Shown: positions 13,870-27,415, numbered from the stretch's first letter. The stretch is DNA of 64,000 bases from Sialis fuliginosa (GCA_961205875.1 OY540820.1:12214001-12278000), one strand, 5' to 3'. Translations and numbers: made by a program. The notes: generated from the letters alone by a model not told the origin.

Positions 13870-14045
13870 TTTGGTGGTTTAAGCAATTAGAATTGACACT
13901 TCGAAATACATGTGAGCGCCGGGTAACTAACCAACCGTCCAGTTATCGGGCGAGGAACATATTTTATTACCAGTAAATACAAACACATTGAATATAGCGA
14001 TCAGAGACCGAGAAATATTCGCAAAAGTCCAAAAAAGGAAAAAAA
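13870..14045. repeat. R5 repeat fragment, copy 1
   Basis: Matches 26090-26240 over 'cgggtaactaa', 'ggaacatattttattacc', 'ttgaatatagcg' and 'gagaaatattc...aaaagtcc'. It is probably part of a decayed DNA transposon; no frame is intact. Confidence 0.65.
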
Positions 14046-16499
14046 ATTCAGGTGGTATTAAACTTTATGTGGTCCTTTTTACAAGTTTGTGCCCCCGCTA
14101 TGCTCGAAAGTACTGTCGATAATACATACATAGAAATAATTATCAAAATTATAATATTTTTCACTAAAACATATCCTTCCACAAATCCAGAGAGCCACTA
14201 ACCAAAAGGATCTTCTCGTGTAACCGCACAGTGACACAAAAACGAGGACAGTTTATTATTTTGTCCTTTACAGGACAATACCGTTATGTAATTCGTTCGT
14301 TTGCCCTGCATGTACGCAATACATCGACACGATTTAACCCTTTCCAGCCATTTAACATTACAACATGTTTGCCCTTTGCCATTTTTCCATAATGCTTCTA
14401 CTAATGAATTTCGGACATTGTAAATATGACATATCCTTCATAACGGAGCATATTTGGTACGTTGAACTTTAACCCAAAAAGGAGTTGCATTAACTTTTTC
14501 ACAGAATACAAACTAATACGTACTTTGAATCCTTTAAATAGTAATATGTTACGTGTATACTTATAATGCCAGTAACAAAGTATTTAAATAATGAAATAGA
14601 TAAATAGTTAAAAAGATTCTAAAAAATGTATTTATTTTTATATTAAAAGTGAGATTAATATATTTTTTGTTAAAATAAAAACACAAAATACAGCAATCCG
14701 CCATGTTAGATGGAACACCAATCAGAGCGAATGACGTCACGCCTAAGTAAACATAATTTTGTTTCATTAATATCTGCACTGTTTATAAATTATTTTATGG
14801 TTTTAAATTTTCAATTTGCTCAGTTACCAAAACTAAAACCGAGAAACGTTAGCGATAAAACAAGGATTTATTATTGTTGACAAGGAGTGTTTACATAGGC
14901 GTGACATCACAATTGCGCCATGACACCTGCGAGCGTTTTGGCGTCAAATTAAAAATTAGTTTTAAACGGGTCAATTTTTGCGAAAATAAGTATTTTTTTG
15001 GAAATCTCCTATTAACACGTAAGATCATCATAAAATAGTTTTTAAAAATTTGGCATCATCCCTATTTTCAAGTATTTATATCATTGTTTTAGAATGTATT
15101 ACTTTCTGTAATTTTAAGGAAAAACATTAAGTTTAATATTCAAATCAACAATAGCAATTACTACAAAGACAAACAGTAACAGTAGATATATGTATATTTG
15201 TATATGTACCTTACACCCTGAGAATTATTCCTCAAAATTTGATATAACATATATAAATATTTATACTAACAATACCTATGTAACAAATATGTCAAATAAA
15301 TAATCAAAAACAGCTAGAATTAGACAAATCTAAATTCTCCATAATTCTAAAAATACGCATAATGAAAAACATAAAAAATACTATTTTCATGCGTGTTAAA
15401 TTGATAAAAATGAATACAAGTTTTGTATGATTTCCAAAGCATTCTTGATTATCGTGGGAGTATACTTCAGGACTGGCTTAAGGGTGATATGGACTTTGGA
15501 TTTCTTAATGTACAAATATCTGCGTTATAAATTTCGTTATAAATGATACAAATTATAGTTAGAGTCGTTAAATTACATACATGAAGCTAATTTTCCCTTT
15601 CCTATGACTATTTTGGTTAAATTTATAAAGACTTTAATATAATACATTTTTGATATTGATTATACGGCAGATTCAACTTAACAAAAATATATTTTAAATA
15701 TAATTAATGTTATTTATAGCTGCAAATTAATAAATATACAGTATATAATTACTAAAAATAAATTAATGTGATTCCGAAGCAATCTCGAAAATTATACAAA
15801 CATTTAAAGCGAATAGCACAAACCGAAAGATGCGATAAGAAAGAATATGAAAAAATGTAAAAATTATGTTACACAATGTCAAAAACATATTCTCCCCACC
15901 GCTGTTATTATTACTCGTAAGATAAACATATCTATTGTAATTTTCTAAATCCCGGGTCTGTCTTTCTCTTCTTCATTTTGCCTCTATTTTCACCTGCTAT
16001 AAATTATGATACTCCCTTTGATATAACGAAACAACGCGAGACGAAATCAAGTTGAAAAAGCTGGGAATTACCGAATCAACGGAACTGGCACACCGCTTTC
16101 CCTTACTTTCTCCGACAATCAACAGATTACCCTCATTTACCTTACATAAAAATCAGCGTCGATCTGCTGTCGACGCGTAAGAAAAGGAATGCCAAATGCA
16201 TTGGTGTCAACAGTGTGAAGGAAATTTAAATTAGAAGCAGTAAATTTTCTTTACAAAAGATAATGTTTCAATAAGATCGATATATTTTGTATTTCTTACA
16301 ATTCGAAAGATTTATTTGATCCTATTATCAATTAGTATAAAATTGTTTTTAATAACAAGAGAATATCATATACTTTGTCTCTTAGGTATCGTTAATGTCG
16401 CCTGCCATGATCACCATAGGGCACCTTCACATCCCCCTGGTATTGCATGTCAAGTGGAAGTTGTATACGTCTGGTTTTAACTGGCTGTATATATTGTAG

Positions 16500-17115
16500 C
16501 ATGGCCAAAAATATCTGCCAAGTAAATGGACAGTGTTTCTTCGTGCTAAATTTACCAAAGGTAGTCAATTATTAAACAATTTAAATAAAAACCGATAAAG
16601 TGTTCTGGCTTTGGTAAACCATTTAATTTTTATATCAACCTAAATCTAAATTTATACAAATGACATTTAAAACGTTAAAATGACATTAAATTGCCAAAGT
16701 AAATATCAATTTAAAAAAACAAATGACGATTTTTTAAAGCAAATTGAGATAAATCTTTGTAAGGGAATATTTTACAACAAACGTTGTAGTCCTATATTAT
16801 AAAAATATGAATGGTCTACAAAAAAGATTCTGTAAAAATTTTACGTAACATGTATCGTTCTTGAAATATCTTGATAAAATAAATATTTTGGGATGTCACC
16901 CCTCCCCCTTACATACGATTTTGAAATGGGACCGTCCTCAAGTCAGACCTATCCAACCAAGTTTCATTAATATTGGTTCAGTGGTTCATGAGTTATGCGT
17001 GTGACAAGGATTCAAAGGACAGACAGACACGGAACGAAAAGTGTTTGTCTTGACCTGAAACGGAAAGATCAATTGCGAGGAAGCAAAATTAAGGTTAAAA
17101 ATATTTTTAAATAAC
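16500..17115 (-). repeat. R2 copy 2, reverse orientation
   Basis: Begins with the reverse of 'acttggcagat' (atctgccaagtaaatg) and runs through 'gttcatgagttatgcgtgtg', 'acggaacgaaaagtgtttgt' and 'gaccgtcctcaagtc'. It has the same block order as the other R2 copies when reversed. Confidence 0.75.
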
Positions 17116-17872
17116 GAATACAAGAACATTAATTAAGTTATTAATTGTATACTTCGTTGTTTCTTTTAACAAAAATATTTAGCAAAAATCAACGTATTGC
17201 TAGTCCCAAAAAATACAATTTTGGCATCCTATTATTTAGTTTACCAAATCAATAATTTTTATTAGAAAAATAAAAATTTTTTCAATCATACTCATTTATG
17301 CAAAATACATCCCCTTTAAAACAAGGAGTAATATGTAGTACACTTCTTCAATTCTCTTTATTTCTACTTTCCCACTCTAAGATATTACAAATAATGGCTT
17401 CATTTATCCCACACAACACAAACTCACGAATGTTTCTGTTGGTTTCCATCAACCCTTCAAAATTGTACCAGATTTAAGTTCGGGGCAAAAAGATCAGTTG
17501 TGAGGAAGAGGGAATGGATAAATCTAAGTAATAAATCACAAGCTGCCCGTCAGATGTAAAAAGATGGACGACCAAGAGACGGAAATGATTTTTCAACGTT
17601 CGTTTCTGATCTGGGTACCAAAATATATTGTTTATCGATAACCCTTGTTAACAAGGGAAACAAAACAGCTCGCATACTATTTTTGATCATTAATAAATAT
17701 GCATGAAGGTAACAATACGTTTTCCACCATTTTATATTATAGTAATATGTTCAACTTCATATTTGAGTAAATATTCATTCAAAAATTAATTCACTAAATC
17801 GACTACAGCATAAACATTGAGTAGAATGTATTTTCAATTGTTATTTCTTGAATTTCTCAATGGAATAGATAA
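17116..17872. other. AT-rich non-coding stretch
   Basis: Nothing recognisable on either strand. Confidence 0.5.
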
Positions 17873-18262
17873 CTAAGGCAAAGGCACCAGTTATGGCCGC
17901 TATAAGAGTAATTTTCATGAAGTTACTCTTTATTTAATCAATTTAATTACCAAAGTCCGCAAATATAATTTGTTTTTTAAATTATAGCCTTTTATTTTCT
18001 TCATGTTTTTTCTCAAGTAATGGCAAAGGTAACACCAGTAATGAGCACGCAGTGATGAACACTTGCTAATGATTACAAAATGATAAGTACAAAGACACAA
18101 AGATATAAAAGAAAAAGAATCGTCAAATTTGAAACAATGTAAAGCAGTTGCTATGATAATATAATAATTAATAAATAAATTATACTAATAATTAGTTTAA
18201 ATGTCCACCATTTTGACACGTATTGACCTATTGCTATCAAATCACGCTACCATTACAGTAAG
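17873..18262 (+). repeat. R1 copy 3, 3' truncated
   Basis: Starts 'aaggcaaaggcaccagttat' and follows R1 through 'gtccaccattttgacac' and 'aatcacgct', then loses the family's right end. There is an internal deletion after 'gctataagagtaattttcatgaa' relative to copy 1. Confidence 0.75.
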
Positions 18263-19833
18263 CTTGCATTGCCGATATGTTTAAATATTGCCAGAACGTT
18301 TGACATTGTGGCATGTTTTATATTTATTTTCGGCTTATTTTGTTGATGAGTTACGGAAAGGAAGTATGCTGGTAAAAATAATTTAATACCAAATAATTAT
18401 TTATATAATACATTTTACTAATTTTGCTGTATTTTTTAATGATGAATATTTTATACTTTATGTAAATATTGTACAAATGTAGAATTATGTATAACAAATC
18501 TTAAAATCGAAGTAAACTTTAATAATATTTATATCCAAACTTTTAAATTAAATTTCAAAACTTTCTAATACAAGCTTGATTCAATAAATACTACACCAAT
18601 GTACTCTTATAACGATAATTTAGTAAAAAAGTTTTAGGAAATATTATCAAGAGGTATGAAACACTAGGTTACAGTTTACATTATACAAAAATTAGATTTG
18701 CTCTTAAATATTCTTTCTAGGTTGTATATAATCAATGAAAAATTGCTTGAAAGGCATTCTGACAGACAATACAACTGAAACGTTATAATATACTATTATA
18801 TGTATACAATAGTTAATAAATAAACTGCTTTGGCCAGCACGGGAAAAAATATTTCATAAATGTTAATACGTCAATTGGAATAAAATAAAATATAAAAAAT
18901 TTAAAGTATTTAATTAAATAAATACCTGCTTAAAGAACTGAATATAACATTTTTTTTAAATGAATTATATAACAAAAATTATAGATAACAATATTATCTA
19001 CGACTTGTATCTAAAACATATTTTTCTAATACGTACCGTTTAAAAAATAATTAACAGAACATAAATTATAGATAATATTTGGTATTTTCGACAACTTAAT
19101 TTAAAACATTTTTTCTACTGCACACCATTTAAAAAATGATTCGAAAAATTCAAAAGTTGAGAAGAGTAAACACATCTACAGTATACAATGTTTGTAAGTC
19201 TTGCCGTTTTGGCTGTAGAGCGATATATAGTACATCTCATGTATGTATAAAAAAGTTAAAAGGTCGAATATCAAATGAATTGTAATAAGATGGCTGATTT
19301 AGTAAAGATGAATGCCAAGAAATTTAAATAAAAATAAATAAAAAATGAATTGTAATAAAAGTAAAATTGTTTACACTATTAAAATGTTGCATACTACTGT
19401 ATTTAATATTTATGTTTGCTTATACTTTATATTTCACAACATTTATCATATTATCCACATTGTTTATAGAATACCGTATCATGAAAAGGTATTGTAAAGT
19501 TGAAATGTTTACTTTAAAATGAGATTAATGTGCAGTTATATCTATGTTTGAATATTTATTTGTATATGTATAGTTATTATTTCGATTACAAAATATTTGA
19601 TAACAATTTTTGGGGAACATATAATTTATCGATATGTTAAAAATTTGAATCAATAGTAACATTTATTATAATCGTACCTCTGAATAAAAGATAAAGAATA
19701 GTAATTTCTATACTATATTATATTATTATTATCTGTAGCCATAAAAATTAACTTTATGATAAAAACTATAAAGCAATGTTATAAAAATAATTTACCCCTA
19801 AAAAGTACAGCATTCCACAGGATCTATATTATA
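18263..19833. other. AT-rich non-coding stretch
   Basis: No gene or clear repeat recognised. Confidence 0.5.
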
Positions 19834-20225
19834 TTAGGTCGTTGCAAAAATAATGAACGTTTTTCCTATGCCTAGATTTAAATAGGTACTATTTTCTTTT
19901 AAAGTTGTCACCCAAAATACTAATCATTTCAAAGATTTTTTTACTAACTTCCATTATATATTTGAACACTTTTCATAAAATTTCATTTTCACCTTCCAAA
20001 GCCAAGTTTGCATCTAAAGAAGACAATGGTAACCGTTTGGTGGTCTGTACAGGGATTAATCCGCTATAACTTCTTTAATCCTGGTGAAACAATTACAGCA
20101 GAAAGATATTGTTAACAAATTGACGAAATGCATAAAAAAATTCGGTTAAATAGCTTAATTATATTTTGAAATATATAATTTTAAAGTTCATTATAAAAAA
20201 CATGCATTTTTTTGCAACAACCTAA
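19834..20225 (+). mobile_element. mariner-type element, internally deleted
   Basis: Ends ttaggtcgttgcaaaaa and tttttgcaacaacctaa are inverted repeats flanked by TA on both sides (19832-19833, 20226-20227), as expected for mariner insertion. The TIR sequence and the internal coding fragment both point to the irritans/SETMAR-like branch of mariner. The element is only 392 bp, so most of the transposase is gone. Confidence 0.85.
20023..20139 (+). pseudogene. mariner transposase fragment
   Basis: The + frame reads a mariner DDE-domain segment: V-W-W-S, then G-L-I-R-Y, N-P-G-E-T-I-T and Q-I-D-E-M-H. A TAA stop follows R-Y-C before Q-I-D-E-M. The W-W-S and NPGETIT landmarks are characteristic of the central catalytic region of mariner transposases. 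The fragment is too short and is interrupted, so it cannot be functional. Confidence 0.85.
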
Positions 20226-21965
20226 TACTTACTGTACACAACTAATTTACCGACCAACGAAGACTACATATGTCCACATTCGCTGTTATCACGACTATTT
20301 CACTACCGACGAATGTTTGAAAAAATAAAAATTAACTTTTGTAAAACATTTTTTCGATAATTTTTATTTTAAATCCTATAATAACGTATCTTTCTTATTA
20401 TGTCAACGATAGGGACAAAAATCGTCATTTTTAAATAGCATGAAACAAAAAATAATGTTGAAAAACACTGCTATATAGATAAATATACTGGAAAAGTATT
20501 AAACATAATAAAGTAAACATTATTGACGCCTAAAGATAAAACGTAATAAAATCAAATTATTCTTTGGTCCGTGGCGTGATACAAAAACAGTTCCCAGTTT
20601 ACGATGTAAACCAATTTGGCCAACGACCAGAACTGGTGATATCGATTTTTAATAAATGGAATACACATTTAACGACCCATTTGCTGTGCAGTTTTGTAAT
20701 AAAACGAAAATATTAAATTCCTGCTAATAATAAAAATCCTTCGGGGAAAGCAGACGCTAAAACGACTCATATACTTAATTCAAATTTGATAAATATTATT
20801 TATGGTTTGATCAAATCTATAAAAACTTTAAAAATAATTACAAGATCAAATTATTCCTTAAGAATTTTTTTTTTGTAAACAGAAATACATAAAATATCAA
20901 TAAGAATATCTGTCAAAATAATATTAAACTCAAACTCAATACATATAAAAGAGAGAGAAAGATAAATAACAAATAAAAAATCAATTCTAAATTAGTTTAA
21001 GCCCTTATGAATAACCCTTTGTAATTGGCACCGTTTCCCTCTTCCCGTTTTTCATTAAACCAGGTATTTTTCTTTGTAACGTGTGGCAGCAATGAAACAT
21101 GCCCGGACCCATATCATAGTCTCCTGTCACTTTATACACAAAATATTATGTGTAAACTTGTATACAGGGAAAAAATTACAAGTTATCAAATAAAAAGTGT
21201 ATGAAAAATTGTAACCTAATGAATTCGTGTTTTCATTAATATGAAAACATTGTAAACTGCTCATTTTGTATTCAAAGTATATACCAAATGATACCAATTT
21301 AAAAAAAATTAAAAGAACACCAAGAACATAATGAATAAATTCAAAACCGATATAACACATTTATGGGAGATGATTGAAAAAATTTACAATTAGTGTTAAT
21401 TACTAAAACTATTAATTGATTAAGTAATAGAATCAAAATTAGATATTTAAAATGTTTTATATACATATGTTGTAAGTTATAACATGCAGGAATATGTATA
21501 GTATTTTACTAAAACTAACATACTTACAATAAGACAATATAGTAATAATTGCCAATAATGTAGAAATTTTTCATATCTACTAAAATAGCTAATATAGCAT
21601 ATTAATCTCATTATCAGTAAAAATATTTCCTATGTGTTGGGATACATAAATATTTATGTACTTGGTTTATATAAAAATTTCGGTCATATTATAAAAAAGC
21701 CATTTTATTTATGCAAAAATTACGATTTACGATTTCATTTTGTAAATCAAGAATGTACCTTTTTCTCGTGTCCCTGTTATATAAACCATAAGACGAAAGA
21801 CAATCAGACGACAGGATGACTTACAAGAAAAATGAAAATGCAAAACAACACGAAGGAGCTGTCAGAAGAGGCTGAAGTCCAGCTGACAAGGAATTTATAT
21901 ATAAAAAAATGACAGATACATACCTACAAGAGAAATATTGTAATTTTTGCTCATATTTCTACCAT
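20226..21965. other. AT-rich non-coding stretch
   Basis: No gene recognised. The minus open frame at 21127-21360 is an F/I/Y-rich AT artefact without splice or family support. Confidence 0.5.
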
Positions 21966-22639
21966 TTAAGGTGTAGTAGGGTAAGTTGCGGACTTTTTGG
22001 GTAATGCACTTTTTAAACAAACAATGACTTTTTGTTAAAATAGAAAAAGAGGTTCAGTGAAATAAAACCACAATATAAAAAGATCTAAAATATATAAATG
22101 ATATTTATTATTAGGAAAATATAAGTGTACAAGTAAGAAGTACATAGTAAGATGAAGATTCTGGTTGACATTTTTGTATATTAATCAGAATCTTGACATC
22201 GTTCACATTGGTACTGTCGTTTCTTGTAACCTATATTGCATATATCACACACCCACTGCATACAAGTTATGCATTGAATCCACCATTATGCACTTACCCC
22301 ACTAAAAGTTCTGCACTTGCCCCGTACCATGCATCTACGGGGCAAGACCCTAATAGTGTTTTTCTCAATAAATTTCAAAAATTAAAAAGAAATTATTTAT
22401 TGAATGTACATAAAATTTCCTTAATAATTATTGCACATTTATGGTAACCTCAAAGTTGTGTGTGTATACCATAGATATTCTGCTTTCGTTCTGGTTGAAA
22501 AAACCATCATTCATTGTCCGAAATCTATGTCGAAGAGCTGATATTAACTGTTAAAAATTCACTACATATTAGCTATTAAAATTTCGAACGTATTATAATA
22601 AAAAGAATCCGTTAATGCACTTACCCAACTACACCTTAA
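21966..22639 (-). mobile_element. TIR element with TTAA ends and Cys-rich coding remnant
   Basis: Left end TTAAGGTGTAGTAGGGTAAG and right end CTTACCCAACTACACCTTAA are imperfect inverted repeats with TTAA as the outermost bases. On the minus strand between about 22270 and 22175 a frame reads W-x2-C-x2-C-x4-C-x2-C-x8-C-x2-C and then stops. This resembles the zinc-binding C-terminal tail seen in some transposases. No longer frame is intact. Superfamily is uncertain. Confidence 0.6.
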
Positions 22640-23123
22640 TTGAATTCACTAATAATAACTAGGTAAATCAACAAAATTTGTACAATATTTATGTAAGTAA
22701 ATTTGCATCCCACAAGATACGTTTTTTTAACTTTTTAGTATGGAAAAATTATAATTTTACAACAACATTTTACATTTTAAATGTAAATATATTGGCATTG
22801 TGAACAGTCGATGAGCGATATATACATTTTGTGATTTAAAACTTTTTTCATTATCAAGTTTTAAACAACACATTGTAATTAGAACTTAATCGCGTATTAC
22901 TTTGTTTAAATTGCAACGCAACATTGTTAAACGATATTATATTCTTGATTTTTCTTCGTGGTTGTCTCTTAATTAAAGCCGTGTATAGAAAAGCGAACGA
23001 AGACTAGCCAGCAGAAATTGCCGATGAACACCACACGCTTTCTCTTCTTCGATGTTGTAGCAGTACTTACAGTATTGGGCAAATTAATAGAATCATTCTG
23101 ATGTTATGCATTTTTTGCATATA
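22640..23123. other. AT-rich non-coding stretch
   Basis: No gene recognised. Confidence 0.5.
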
Positions 23124-23495
23124 ATGTTTTGGGGGTGTTTTTCATTTGATCTTTGGTGCCAATCGAAGGCATGATGAACAGCCAAATATACAAATACAAA
23201 TTTGAACAAAGAACTTGAAAAGTTCCAACCCTAAGGAGTCGATGGAAATGTTCAAATATTTCCAGGATAAGAAGATAACTGTTTTAGACTGGCCCGGGAA
23301 TTCACCCAATCTGAACCCTATTGTGAATTTATAGGCCATTTGCAAAGCTAGACTGTGCAAAATCGACTGCACTATAAAAACAAAGATGATAGAAGCGGAC
23401 ATTCAGGTTTGGTATCGGAATGAGAGGATCTCTGAAAACTGTCAAAAACTAGTCGAGTCCATGCTAAAACGAGTAAAAGCAGTTATTGAAGCCAA
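23124..23495 (+). pseudogene. Tc1-like transposase C-terminal remnant
   Basis: From an M-F-W-G-C-F-S motif (usual form VWGCFS) the frame continues, with stops and shifts, to D-W-P-G-N-S-P-N-L-N-P-I-V-N-L, the degraded form of the Tc1 DWPxxSPDLNPIENLW block that carries a catalytic aspartate. A TAG replaces the W after N-L. It then reads about 45 residues of typical Tc1 C-terminus (R-I-S-E-N-C-Q-K-L-V-E-S-M, V-K-A-V-I-E-A). The catalytic D is N here and several stops interrupt, so it is dead. An R2 copy is joined to its 3' side. Confidence 0.9.
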
Positions 23496-23915
23496 CAAAC
23501 GTTGTAGACCTACATATATTATAGGAAATTGAATGCTCTACAAATAAGATTCTATAAAATTTTTACCTAACAAGTATCGTTCATGAGATATCTTTAAAAA
23601 AACAATTTGGGATGTCACCCCTTACACACGATTTTGATGATTTTGAAATGGAACCGTCCTCAAGCTAGACCCAACCATCCGACAAAGTTTCAATAATATC
23701 GGTTCAGTGGTTCATTAGTTATTTGTGTGACAAGGATTCAGGGGACAGACAGACAGACACGGAACGAAAAGTTTTTGTCTTGACGTGAAACGGAAATATC
23801 AATTTAAAATTTTGAAATCGGAGAACATTTTTTTTGTAAAATTCTAAAACGATCACAAAGCTTCTCGTATCTTCCATATTGCGAGGAAACTATACAGATT
23901 GGGTAAAATAATTGT
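23496..23915 (-). repeat. R2 copy 3, partial, reverse orientation
   Basis: Begins 'aacaaacgttgtagacc' and continues through 'tgggatgtcacccctta', 'ggttcagtggttcat', 'gacaaggattca' and 'acggaacgaaaagttttt' to 'cacaaagcttctcgtatctt'. It matches the distal part of the copies at 16500-17115 and 34390-35090; the end nearest the Tc1 remnant is missing. Confidence 0.7.
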
Positions 23916-24496
23916 TTAAATGAATTAAACCTATATCAAAAAACAATTTTAATTATTTAAATTCAATGTTCATTTCTGAAATTTTATAATGTATACTAAC
24001 ATTATGTATACATTATAATTTCAATTTTCGTTAGTCACATAGGTACCTTGTATAAAATATTAAGGTTAAGATTAAACAATCAAAAGTGCGACATCCCCCT
24101 TCTCCACGCACGTTTGTAAAAAGGGAAAACATCAAACACGCTTGGGACAGTTCCCTTGGGTATCTTTGTGGCCAAAAAGAAAACGGGTGAAAACGAAAAA
24201 TAATCACATAAAAGAAGATGGTTGAGTTTTTACTAGACAGTACAAGGAGGGGGGGAGCGCATGCGCGTAACTCCTCGAGATAATTTATTATGATTCCCGG
24301 AAAGGTAATATTCATTTTGATGAAAAACGTGCTCGCTGCCATAGCGCACTCTAATCATAAACTTTTGATGTGGATAGACCTGTTTATGGAATCATCTGAA
24401 TAGAATACTACATGCAAGAAAAAAAAGTAAATTTATTAATCATAAAACTTGATAAAATTGTTCTTTCGTAAAGATTTAATAAATAAGGCATCGTAA

Positions 24497-25060
24497 TCAG
24501 GGCCGGCCGAATGGCCAGGCGACCCAGGCGACAGCCTAGGGCGCCAATTTAGTGGGGGCGCCAATTGTTTTAAACTTATTTTATATGTTCTGTTCTAGGG
24601 TGCCAAATTTAAGCTCTATATATTTTTTGAATAATAGTTTTGATTTTTAAATTAAAATTGATAAAAACTTATTTGCGATCGGCTATGATAGAAGTTGATA
24701 GGTTGAATAATTTGGCTATTCTATCAATTGAAAATAAAGTTGTAGCAAACCTCAATCTTGAGACAGCAATCGAAAATTTTGCAGACATGAAAGCCAGGAA
24801 GAAATCTTTTATATAATTTTAGTTATATATTATTTATCAATTATATGTTATATTATATTATTATATTACACAAATGAATTAATAAAAAGTGTATTTAATG
24901 ATATTTTTCATTTTTCTATACATTTTATTCATTTCGATAATTTTCTCACACGCTTTTTTTTTTTTTGTGCGGATAATTTTTAATGATCGTCACTGTAGCG
25001 TGGGGGGGGGGGTAAAAAAAAATCTCGCCTGGGGCGCCAGAATTGCAAAGGCCGGCTCTG
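24497..25060. mobile_element. hAT-type non-autonomous element
   Basis: Left end CAGGGCCGGCC and right end GGCCGGCTCTG are inverted repeats, flanked by a perfect 8-bp duplication ATCGTAAT (24489-24496 and 25061-25068). The sub-terminal regions carry inverted 'gggcgcca/tggggcgcc' blocks. No transposase-length frame is present. The right end resembles the right end of the element at 28142-30003. Confidence 0.92.
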
Positions 25061-25784
25061 ATCGTAATTGTATCTATATGTCACACAAATATTTTACTTT
25101 TATTATTAACACGTTGGATACCAAATAGTTTTTCTATGAGCTAAATAAATTTCACTAATTGTATATTAATTCAATATGTTATAATAATGTTTATTTAATT
25201 TCTTATGCATTTGTATCTTGGCATAGTGTTGGCTAGCATTGGCGCAAACTTGGGTCAACCGTAGCCCCTTTGTAATTTCCTACATGGGAAATTGAAGAAG
25301 CTCACGTTGCCTTTTAATACACAACTCCTAAAACAGATGTAGAAAAATCTACACTAATCACAAAAAATTTACTTCCAATCCCATGTTGTCGATTTAAAAC
25401 ATTTTCAACATATTAACATTTTATTTTTCATTAAGCAATTCAGAACTCCACATAGAGAGTTTATCATAACTCGTATAGCCTTGTTTCATATTTAGTTTCC
25501 CCCTGCTCAGTATAAACTGTCTACAGCAAAGATTTCATTCCGGGTTTGAAAAATATACACAACTTTATTAGGACTTAAACTGTTAAAACTTTTTAAGAAA
25601 ACGTGGAAGGAAAAAACATGTTAATATATATGTTGGTGCAATTTGTCTTACGTTAAAGTGCTTGTAGGATGTTAAAATAATATAAAATTAAAAGACTGAC
25701 TGATTGAACTTTAAAAACAAAGAAATACAACATTTAAATCGAACAAAATTTGTTAATATGAAATTATTAAAGCTATATACACTA
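25061..25784. other. AT-rich non-coding stretch
   Basis: No gene recognised. Confidence 0.5.
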
Positions 25785-26240
25785 CCCTGCAAAAGTTAAA
25801 GACCACCTGAAAAAATATCGATTTTTGAACTTTTAGCTAATATTTTTGACCAGTTTATTCAATTCGTCTCAGTAATTTTTTGCTGTGTTTTCTGTAAAAA
25901 AAAGATATTTTGGTGATTACATAATACTGAGGTTAGGTCATTTGAAATAAGAAAACACTTCAATTGTCGGTGCAGAAAATCGAAACACAAAGTAATAACA
26001 TAACAATAGGTATTGTAAATATACAATATACTCACTAATTTTAAGGAAAAATAAATTGTCACTATGGCAAAGCTGATACAATTTGAATTGACTGAGAAAT
26101 ACATATGGGCATCGGGTAACTAATCGACCGTCCAATTATCGGACGAGGAACATATTTTATTACCGGTAAATACAAATACGTTGAATATAGCGGCCAGAGA
26201 TCGAGAAATATTCACAAAAGTCCAAAAAAGAAAAATTATT
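25785..26240. repeat. Tc1-like terminal repeat region with R5 fragment
   Basis: Starts 'cactaccctgcaaaagtta', which looks like the outer end of a Tc1-type TIR (the CAAAAGTTTAAG-like form). From about 26090 it matches the R5 fragment at 13870-14045. Minus-strand open frames overlapping it (25859-26104, 25938-26135) show no convincing transposase motif. Confidence 0.5.
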
Positions 26241-27413
26241 TTAAAAAAATAATAATTACAATATTTTATATAAGTAAATAACATAAAAGTTTACTTTTTA
26301 TTACGTAAACAACGTAGATACTTGCTCAATATTTTTTACAAATTGTCAGTAACAATAATAGGAATGTAAAAATGGTATTCATATAAATATAATAAAATAT
26401 GTACAGAGAAATCAATTGGATAACATTTCCAAAAATAGAACTCAATATATCTCACGTAGTACTAACAATATGAAAAAGGTAGTAAATTCAAATAGAAAAA
26501 AATATCAAATAACCCAATCTTGTTGATCACGTATGAAAGAGAAGCATAAACATATCAATAGTAGTTTCCATAAAACAAAAGATACGCAATAAAAGCATTG
26601 CAAAAGAAACTGAAGATGTTGTTTAAAAATAAATAACCTTATTTCATGTTCCACATCTTTCACTGAAACAGATCAACTTGTCTGTGAAAAACAAAAGATA
26701 AATTTAAACATAGAAAAACAACCATTAATAAAGAACATGTTTATCAAATTATATCTGAATTGTTTTAAGTATTTAATGTGATAGCCCAATATTCTTCTTA
26801 TCGAAGATAGTCAACGAATTAGTTATTGCGAGTTTTATGCCCAGTATTATAAAGAATTTGCACGCCAATTTGCTTCCAGCTAACACTATCTGCCAAGAGT
26901 CAAATTGTTGAGGTGGGAAGGTAATTTTTTTCTTACTTTTGCTGACAATGGTAGGGGGAGGGGCTAAAAAATATACGTAAGGTAAAAAAATGCAAAATTG
27001 TGAATATTTTTAAAATGATATCCATTATACAATTTTTTCCGAAAATTCCTTTTATCTCTATACTACAGTGTAACGTACTACAGTACGTAGCAGTCTATTT
27101 AAATCTAACGATGCTCAATTCGGGGAATCCATAAAAAGTTATTCAATTTATTTTAAATAAATTGAATCAACAAATTCAAGCCAGACCTTTTGAAGATGAG
27201 CCACCTCTTGTTCATGATATTGAAACTTAGATACATAGCCCGTGGTCTAAATATTAATGATCCTTTATTCAATTCTTTAAAAAAATTAGTTTGTTAATTT
27301 TAGAAATAATTTGATTTTTGTTTTAATTTTGATGTCTAGTAAAATTATTAAAAAAAACTTCTTACGTCTTATTATTTGGAGGAAGGAGTCTACAATTTTC
27401 TTATTCGTGGTCT
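26241..27413. other. AT-rich non-coding stretch
   Basis: No gene recognised. Confidence 0.5.
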
Positions 27414-27415
27414 AA

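Larger units (their letters stand above)
12936..16499. other. Non-coding stretch with minor repeats
   Basis: No gene was recognised. It holds a (TC)n tract at 13267-13288, a run of degenerate 10-bp units near 13630-13680, and a partial R5 repeat at about 13870-14045 that matches 26090-26240. The rest is AT-rich. Confidence 0.55.

Noticed and set aside
22193..22447. 84-codon + strand frame with a signal-peptide-like start
   Set aside because: It is antisense to the Cys-rich remnant inside the 21966-22639 TIR element, so it is a shadow.
24031..24342. 103-codon minus strand open frame
   Set aside because: No recognisable domain, no splice context; no paralogue or repeat support.
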